The notes beneath the pieces are model-generated. The model saw only the letters and a program-made list of their open reading frames with translations, was not told the origin of the DNA and made no database searches. The translations under genes and the position numbers were made by a program. Below are positions 6,020 to 9,035 of a stretch of 9,035 bases of DNA, piece by piece. Origin of the DNA: JAGUXG01 sp043798435 (GTDB lineage Bacteria; UBA9089; UBA9088; JAGUXG01); the NCBI GenBank assembly GCA_043798435.1, contig JAZDOR010000083.1:1-9035 (forward strand). Direction: 5' to 3'. The stretch's first letter is position 1. Every line of letters begins with the position of its first letter.

Positions 6020-6049
6020 AGGGTAGGCAATCTGCCCTCCCTTAGAAAA
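6020..6049 (+). repeat. 30-bp dispersed repeat copy 2
   Basis: Identical to 4961-4990. Here the outer arm is shortened, so only AGGG/CCCT pairs outside the inner GGCA/TGCC stem. The two copies lie immediately before and after the DUF4258-YgiT-protease group, about 1 kb apart. Confidence 0.75.
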
Positions 6050-6080
6050 TGATAAGAATGAAATAAGAATTAAAATAAAA

Positions 6081-6110
6081 CTTTGTGCCTTTCTTTGTGT
6101 CCTGGTGGCT
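6081..6110. repeat. Single-arm relative of the CTCTGTG/CTTCGTGG repeat
   Basis: The string CTTTGTGCC, TTCTTTGTGTCC, TGGTGGCT resembles the right arms of the elements at 398-520 and 1600-1718, without a recognisable left arm or AT-rich core. It is probably a decayed copy. Confidence 0.45.
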
Positions 6111-6161
6111 CCAGATAGAGAAAATATATAAACTGTTTACTAAAATAAAGGGGGTAAGATT

Positions 6162-6323
6162 ATGATAACAGTGAGCATAAGTTTGGCCCTTTTGGGATTG
6201 GCTGTTGGTTTATTGGGAATCCTTTGCACCTATGTCTGGAAGGGTAACCATAAATTGGAAAAAGCCCTTCTGCGACTTGACTTATTTTTGGAGTGCAGTG
6301 TCCGTGACACTGCATTGCATTAA
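6162..6323 (+). CDS. Short membrane-anchored protein ending inside a REP array (probably truncated)
   Basis: A 53-residue frame with a good ribosome-binding site (AAAGGGGG at 6147-6154). Residues 1-26 (MITVSISLALLGLAVGLLGI, LCTYVW) form one transmembrane helix, followed by a basic, helix-like segment (KGNHKLEKALLRLD). From about residue 41 the protein (LFLECSVRDTALH) is translated from the first REP unit, whose TAA is the stop. The native gene was probably longer, perhaps with a cytoplasmic coiled coil, and lost its 3' end when the REP array arrived. The family is not recognised. The strong ribosome-binding site suggests it is still translated. Confidence 0.6.
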   Translation: MITVSISLALLGLAVGLLGILCTYVWKGNHKLEKALLRLDLFLECSVRDTALH

Positions 6324-6459
6324 CTTATTTTTGGAGTGCAGTGTCCGTGACACTGCATTGCATTAACTTATTTTTGGAGTGCAGTGTCCGTGACACTGCA
6401 TTGCATTGACATGGTCAATGCACTCCATAAAACACTCCATAAAACACTCCAAATATAAG
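6281..6459 (+). repeat. REP array A (three direct REPs plus an inverted closing REP)
   Basis: Three 43-bp units start at 6280, 6323 and 6366; the first two are identical and the third differs only in its last base. Each has GGAGT (6290, 6333, 6376), then the 19-base hairpin GCAGTGTCCGTGACACTGC (6295-6313, 6338-6356, 6381-6399: 8-bp stem, CGT loop). The array closes with hairpin GCATTGACATGGTCAATGC (6403-6421) and ACTCC, the inverted GGAGT. ACTCC occurs three times (6422, 6434, 6446) at a 12-bp period. The outer ends CTTATTTTTGGAGT (6281-6294) and ACTCCAAATATAAG (6446-6459) pair at 13 of 14 positions. A GGAG-type tetranucleotide at the foot of a hairpin is the hallmark of REPs recognised by RAYT transposases, whose gene starts 5 bp later. 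Confidence 0.9.
6406..6433 (+). promoter_or_regulatory. Promoter-like boxes within the closing REP of array A
   Basis: TTGACA (6406-6411) lies in the closing hairpin, followed after 16 bases by TAAAAC (6428-6433), pointing toward the transposase gene at 6465. The -10 match is only fair. The same arrangement recurs at the end of array B. Confidence 0.4.
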
Positions 6460-6464
6460 CTAAA

Positions 6465-7015
6465 ATGCAAGAGGAAAATTATAAAATATATTTACATAAT
6501 CCTCCTCATCTGTTTTTACCAAATACTAAATACTTTATAACAGGCGCAACTTACTTAAAGAGACCCTTTTTTGCCACTGAAAATAGTAAGGAGAAGTTAT
6601 TTAACTCAATAAAAATGGGTTGCGAAAAATATCATTGGGTATTAGAAGACTGGGTTATTCTTGATAATCATTATCATTTAATGCTAAATGCTCCATGTAG
6701 TGCCGATACATTAAGTAAAATGTTTAATGAAATTCATAGGTTTACAGCTATTTGGCTAAAAAAGAATATTTTGGAATTGAAAGAAGAAAAAAGGATATTT
6801 TACAATTATTGGGACAGTTGTATTACCTATGAAAAATCTTATTGGGCAAGATTGAATTATATTTATTTAATCCCATAAAGCACGGTTATATAAGAGAACT
6901 AAAGGATTATAAATGGGGTAGCTATAGGTTTAGATTAAAGAGGGAGTTTGATTATTTAGATGAAATTAGAAAGAAATATCCTTGGGATAAGGTAAATGTA
7001 AAAGATGATTTTTAA
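6465..7015 (+). pseudogene. REP-associated tyrosine transposase (RAYT, Y1/HUH family), frameshifted
   Basis: The first frame (6465-6878) encodes 137 residues with the RAYT pattern: LFLPNTKYFITGATYLKRPF, WVILDNHYHLML and the helix WARLNYIYL. His69-Tyr70-His71 is the HUH metal site, and Tyr132 in NYIY aligns with catalytic Tyr115 of E. coli TnpA-REP (DYIYINP). Just after it the frame breaks. One base is missing near 6869-6870 (TTTAATCCC where TTTAAATCCC would encode LNP). The next frame continues as PIKHGYIRELKDYKWGSYRF and ends KYPWDKVNVKDDF at 7015. With the base restored the protein would be 183 residues, a normal RAYT length. These enzymes cut and rejoin single-stranded REP DNA at the hairpin foot. 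No clear Shine-Dalgarno precedes the ATG, and REP arrays flank the gene within a few bases on both sides. It is probably a recent pseudogene; an assembly error is possible. Confidence 0.88.
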
Positions 7016-7021
7016 TTTTAT

Positions 7022-7198
7022 GTTTTGGAGTGATATGGAGTGCAGTGTCCGTGACACTGCATTGCATTGACTTATTTTTGGAGTGCATCGTCAGTGACAC
7101 TGCATTGCTATATGGAGTGCATCTATATGGAGTGCAGTGTCCGTGACACTGCATTGCATTGACATGGTCAATGCACTCCATAAAACACTCCATAAAAT
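7022..7198 (+). repeat. REP array B
   Basis: The array begins a few bases after the RAYT stop. GGAGT tags occur at 7027, 7037, 7080, 7114 and 7129. Direct hairpins lie at 7042-7060 and 7134-7152 (canonical) and 7085-7103 (GCATCGTC left arm with the canonical GACACTGC right arm, two mismatches). Bare tags without hairpins occur at 7027 and 7114. It closes with GCATTGACATGGTCAATGC (7156-7174) and ACTCC at 7175 and 7187. Linkers are either TTATTTTT-like or TATAT, so it is a mosaic of two unit types. It ends within ten bases of the next start codon. Confidence 0.88.
7159..7186 (+). promoter_or_regulatory. Promoter-like boxes within the closing REP of array B
   Basis: TTGACA (7159-7164), 16 bases, TAAAAC (7181-7186), with further AT-rich -10-like bases (TAAAAT at 7193). 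It faces the beta-helix gene start at 7202. The configuration matches that at 6406-6433. Confidence 0.4.
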
Positions 7199-7201
7199 AC
7201 A

Positions 7202-7561
7202 ATGAAAAAGGTTTTGGGGATGGTGGTTTTGGTGGCAGGGATGGCAAGGCCAGCAGACCTTTATGTGCCATCGCAGTATGGGACAATAGCAGCGGCAATA
7301 AGTGCGGCAGCTACAGGCGATACAGTCTGGGTTGCGGATGGAACTTGGACAGGCATAGGGAATAAAGACTTAAGCTGGAGCGGGAAAAAGATTACGGTTC
7401 GGTCTGTAAATGGCCCAAATAACTGCACCATTGACTGCGAGCATTCAGGAAGGGGGTTTTATCTTAGTAATGCAGGAGACTGCGGGACAATCTCCGGGTT
7501 TATGATGAGAATGGGAATGTTAAAGGAGGTGTTTTTTTATGGTTTATCGAGTTATAGTTGA
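7202..7561 (+). pseudogene. Beta-helix secreted protein, N-terminal fragment 1
   Basis: The frame starts like an exported protein (MKKVLGMVVLVAGMARPA) and continues DLYVPSQYGTIAAAISAAAT, GDTVWVADGTWTG, GKKITVRSVNGPNNCTIDC and GRGFYL, then GDCGTISGF. This is the opening of right-handed parallel beta-helix (pectate-lyase-like) proteins, which normally run several hundred residues. Homology stops at about residue 106. The last 13 residues (LKEVFFYGLSSYS) come from reading through the ribosome-binding site and start of the hicB gene at 7539, so the gene is truncated by the inserted hicBA module. No Shine-Dalgarno precedes the ATG; the REP array ends immediately upstream. The signal peptide lacks a clean AxA site. 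A second copy of the same start lies at 7975. Confidence 0.75.
7225..7411 (+). repeat. 187-bp direct repeat, copy 1 (beta-helix gene start)
   Basis: Aligns without gaps to 7989-8175. By hand count the encoded 63-residue stretch has 52 identical residues, and several DNA runs are identical, including GGTTTTGGTGGCAGGGATGG. The two copies bracket hicBA module 3. Confidence 0.8.
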
Positions 7562-7751
7562 AAAAGGAGAGGATTTTGGATATGTTGTGCATTGTCCAAC
7601 AATTCTTGGTTGTCATTCACAGGGAGAGACTATAGAGGAGGCAATAGATAATATCAAGGATGCGATAGTAGGATGCCTCTCTGTTTTAGGAGAAGAGAAG
7701 ATAATATCTAAGTCTAAACGAGAGATTGGGGTGATGGAGGTAGCCATTTGA
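7539..7751 (+). CDS. hicB: HicB-family antitoxin, module 3
   Basis: A 70-residue minimal HicB: MVYRVIVEKGEDFGYVVHCP, then TILGCHSQGETIEEAIDNIK. The C-P-x-LGCHSQG-x-T-x-EEA signature is canonical. AGGAGG (7524-7529) lies nine bases before the ATG and is itself within the end of the interrupted beta-helix frame. The stop overlaps the start of hicA by one base (TGATG at 7749-7753). As in module 1 there is no DNA-binding extension. It has no promoter block like those of modules 1 and 2, so it probably relies on read-through from the beta-helix promoter region. Confidence 0.92.
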   Translation: MVYRVIVEKGEDFGYVVHCPTILGCHSQGETIEEAIDNIKDAIVGCLSVLGEEKIISKSKREIGVMEVAI

Positions 7752-7978
7752 TGATAGGCTTACCTGTCATCTCTGGAGGAGAGGCAATAAAGGTATTTGA
7801 GAAAGCAGGCTGGTATATAGAAAGACGTGCCAGAAGCAGACATATCATAATGAAGAAAGAAGGTAGAAAGATAGCACTCTCCATTCCAGAGCATAATGTG
7901 TTAGATAGGGGATTGCTTCGAGCCTTAATTAGGGATGCATACCTTTCAGTGAAAGAATTTAATGAGTTGCTACGATGA
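7751..7978 (+). CDS. hicA: HicA-family mRNA interferase toxin, module 3
   Basis: A 75-residue HicA: LPVISGGEAIKVFEKAGWYI, then RRARSRHIIMKK with the catalytic His31, IALSIPEH and LLRALIRDAYLSVKEFNELL. The usual G-S-H is S-R-H here, a tolerated variation. The ATG at 7751 is preferred to the TTG one codon earlier. The toxin stop overlaps the next start codon (ATGA at 7975-7978), so three frames are chained: hicB, hicA, beta-helix fragment 2. Confidence 0.9.
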   Translation: MIGLPVISGGEAIKVFEKAGWYIERRARSRHIIMKKEGRKIALSIPEHNVLDRGLLRALIRDAYLSVKEFNELLR

Positions 7979-8178
7979 AGAAGGTTGCGGTTTTGGTGGC
8001 AGGGATGGCAAGGCCAGCAGACCTTTATGTGCCATCAGGGTATCCGACAATTCAGGCGGCAATAAGTGCGGCAATTACTGGCGATACAGTCTGGGTTGCG
8101 GATGGGACATATACTGGAACAGGGAATAAAAACTTAGGCTGGACAGGGAAAAAGATTACAGTAAATTCTGTAAATTGA
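7975..8178 (+). pseudogene. Beta-helix secreted protein, N-terminal fragment 2
   Basis: A 67-residue frame (MKKVAVLVAGMARPADLYVP, then SGYPTIQAAISAAITGDTVW and GKKITVNSVN) closely related to the start of the gene at 7202. It stops at TGA (8176-8178) where fragment 1 continues GPNNCTID, so the rest of the beta-helix is missing. Its ATG overlaps the hicA stop, and it has no Shine-Dalgarno of its own; any translation would depend on coupling to hicA. A complete gene would be several times longer, so this is a remnant. Confidence 0.72.
7989..8175 (+). repeat. 187-bp direct repeat, copy 2
   Basis: Partner of 7225-7411 and equal in length. Recombination between the copies would delete hicBA module 3 and restore one beta-helix start. 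Confidence 0.8.
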
Positions 8179-8219
8179 CTCAGAAATTTGGGATACAATT
8201 TAAGAAAGGAGGTGAAGTT

Positions 8220-8582
8220 ATGTTTGGCGGGAGCATAAAAAAGGCGATTCAGGATTTAATTATACCTGAATTTCAATTTATCAAAGGGGAGCTAAAAAGG
8301 CTGGATGAGAAGATGGATTTAATGGAAAAAAGATTGGATGAGAAAATGGGTTTAATGGAAAAAAGGCTGGATGAGAAGATTGATTCTGTGCGTAATGAGA
8401 TGAATTCTGTGGAAAAAAGGCTTGAGGAAAAGATTACCTCTGGTCTTGCTCGAATGGATGACAAGATTGTTGTAATTGACAGAAAGGTTGATGCACTTGA
8501 TAGAAAGATTGATCTGGCTATAAATATCCACGAACGTTTAGCAAGCCTTGAGGCTAAGGTGGCAATGGGAGCAGGACGATAA
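8220..8582 (+). CDS. Hendecad-repeat coiled-coil protein of unknown function
   Basis: A 120-residue protein. The ATG at 8220 is chosen because AGGAGGTG (8207-8214) lies five bases upstream; the frame is open back to 8175 but that stretch lacks a ribosome-binding site. Residues 1-22 (MFGGSIKKAIQDLIIPEF) make an amphipathic start. From about residue 28, 11-residue repeats follow (RLDEKMDLMEK, RLDEKMGLMEK, RLDEKIDSVRN, then VEKRLEEK), a hendecad pattern for a long, charged coiled coil that probably oligomerises. The end, HERLASLEAKVAM, is another helix. There is no signal peptide or membrane segment, so it should be cytoplasmic. The 33-bp DNA units behind the repeats are nearly identical and could vary in number. 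The family is familiar in outline but no function is claimed. Confidence 0.75.
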   Translation: MFGGSIKKAIQDLIIPEFQFIKGELKRLDEKMDLMEKRLDEKMGLMEKRLDEKIDSVRNEMNSVEKRLEEKITSGLARMDDKIVVIDRKVDALDRKIDLAINIHERLASLEAKVAMGAGR

Positions 8583-8700
8583 AAATAGTTTTGCTGTGAC
8601 GATGAAGAGGATTTTAGCTTGAGTGGTTTAGTGAGAATTGGAAGGGGTAGAATCTGTCTATCCGGGGTTTGGAAAGGGAAAATGGTCGCTGTCGCTATTT
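8583..8700. other. No gene recognised
   Basis: Short frames across this stretch have no ribosome-binding sites or recognisable protein patterns. ATGAAGAGGATTTTAGCT at about 8601-8618, followed by TGA, looks like the first codons of a signal peptide cut short, possibly another decayed exported-protein start, but it is too short to support. Confidence 0.4.
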
Positions 8701-8893
8701 ATATGGAGTGCAGTTCACGGACACTGCATTGCTATATGGAGTGCATCGTCACTGACGATGCGTGCATTGATTTCTTTTTGGAGTGCAGTGTCCGTGACAC
8801 TGCATTGCTATATGCAATGCAGTGTCCGTGACACTGCATTGCTATATGGAGTGCAGTGTCCGTGACACTGCATTGCATTGACATGGTCAATGC
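8701..8893 (+). repeat. REP array C, with variant stems
   Basis: Five direct hairpins and one closing hairpin: 8710-8727 (GCAGTTCACGGACACTGC, stem kept with a bulged C), 8743-8761 (GCATCGTCACTGACGATGC, perfect 8-bp stem of different sequence), 8785-8803, 8819-8837 and 8853-8871 (all canonical), and 8875-8893 (GCATTGACATGGTCAATGC). GGAGT precedes hairpins at 8705, 8738, 8780 and 8848; the one at 8819 has GCAAT instead. Linkers are mostly TATAT, with one TTTCTTTTT. Unlike A and B, the array lacks the final ACTCC, so it appears broken at its right end. Confidence 0.88.
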
Positions 8894-9035
8894 ATAAGGT
8901 GGACGGGTTTGTCAAGACCATTTTTCCTCTTTTTTTAGATGCATTCTTTCTGAAAGAATAGAGCTAAAAAGACCTATAAATTATCTTCCTTTTCTTTATT
9001 TTTTTCTGTTAAAAAATGAGTTTGTTCTTTTCATA
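8894..9035. other. No gene; AT-rich end of window with a short palindrome
   Basis: No supported coding frame. ATTCTTTC (8943-8950) and GAAAGAAT (8952-8959) are exact inverted complements around one T. A T-rich tract with runs of five to seven T residues follows. The stretch may be an intergenic region of the next gene; nothing more can be said. Confidence 0.4.

Noticed and set aside
6280..6408. CRISPR-like array of 43-bp direct repeats
   Set aside because: Units are contiguous with no unique spacers, each is a hairpin with a GGAGT tag, no cas genes are present, and a RAYT gene adjoins. A REP array explains everything.
6376..6426. tRNA-like cloverleaf
   Set aside because: The three-way junction has 3-nt loops, no anticodon arm or T-loop GTTCRA motif and no acceptor stem of seven pairs.
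6465..7015. Programmed ribosomal frameshifting in the RAYT
   Set aside because: The break site has no A6G or X-XXY-YYZ heptamer or clear stimulatory structure; a single-base deletion is simpler.
6966..7298. Minus-strand 110-residue frame
   Set aside because: It runs antisense through the RAYT tail, the REP array and the beta-helix start; its composition is repeat-derived and it has no start signal.
8619..8865. Two overlapping plus-strand frames of 70-75 residues across array C
   Set aside because: They are translations of the palindromic repeats (ECSVRDTALL-type strings), lack ribosome-binding sites and have no family resemblance.
8943..8959. Intrinsic terminator at the palindrome
   Set aside because: The stem has essentially no loop, is AT-rich and is not followed directly by a T-run.

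Overview
The window looks like a piece of chromosome from an uncultivated, moderately AT-rich bacterium, probably a candidate-phylum lineage known mainly from groundwater or sediment metagenomes. That assignment is an inference from style: ordinary bacterial housekeeping genes (truB, hpf), strong Shine-Dalgarno sequences, consensus sigma-70-type promoters, secreted beta-propeller and beta-helix proteins, several small toxin-antitoxin (TA) modules and many dispersed intergenic repeats. No gene here fixes the phylum.

Layout. (1) 1-2262: the C-terminal end of truB (+) converges on a minus-strand pair, hpf then a GT4 glycosyltransferase. Both minus-strand genes end inside copies of an inverted-repeat element with CTCTGTG/CTTCGTGG-like ends. 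The hpf promoter is a consensus match placed so that the mRNA should be leaderless. (2) 2280-3570: two consecutive hicBA modules, each preceded by an almost identical 80-bp promoter/operator/ribosome-binding-site block that runs into the first codons of hicB. (3) 3626-6049: a secreted six-repeat beta-propeller plus DUF11 protein, then a small operon of a DUF4258 protein, a YgiT-type zinc-finger protein and a clan-AA aspartic protease. A 30-bp repeat stands on each side of this operon. (4) 6162-7198: a short membrane-protein gene whose end is supplied by a REP array, then a REP-associated tyrosine transposase (RAYT, Y1/HUH family) packed between two arrays of its presumed substrates. (5) 7202-8582: two truncated, mutually homologous beta-helix gene starts with a third hicBA module exactly between them, then a hendecad coiled-coil protein. 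(6) 8583-9035: no convincing gene, but a third REP array.

The most notable system is the RAYT/REP family. Each REP is a GGAGT tag at the foot of an 8-bp hairpin with a 3-nt loop, in at least three stem sequences that differ by compensatory changes. The arrays close with an inverted REP (ending ACTCC), so the last direct REP and the closing REP can fold into a three-way junction. In two arrays the closing REP carries a TTGACA and a TAAAAC 16 bp apart, pointing at the next gene. The transposase keeps its HUH motif and catalytic tyrosine but has a one-base frameshift just after the tyrosine. Around it, the three hicBA modules, the repeat-derived gene ends and the duplicated gene starts show a locus shaped by small mobile sequences and recombination between repeats.
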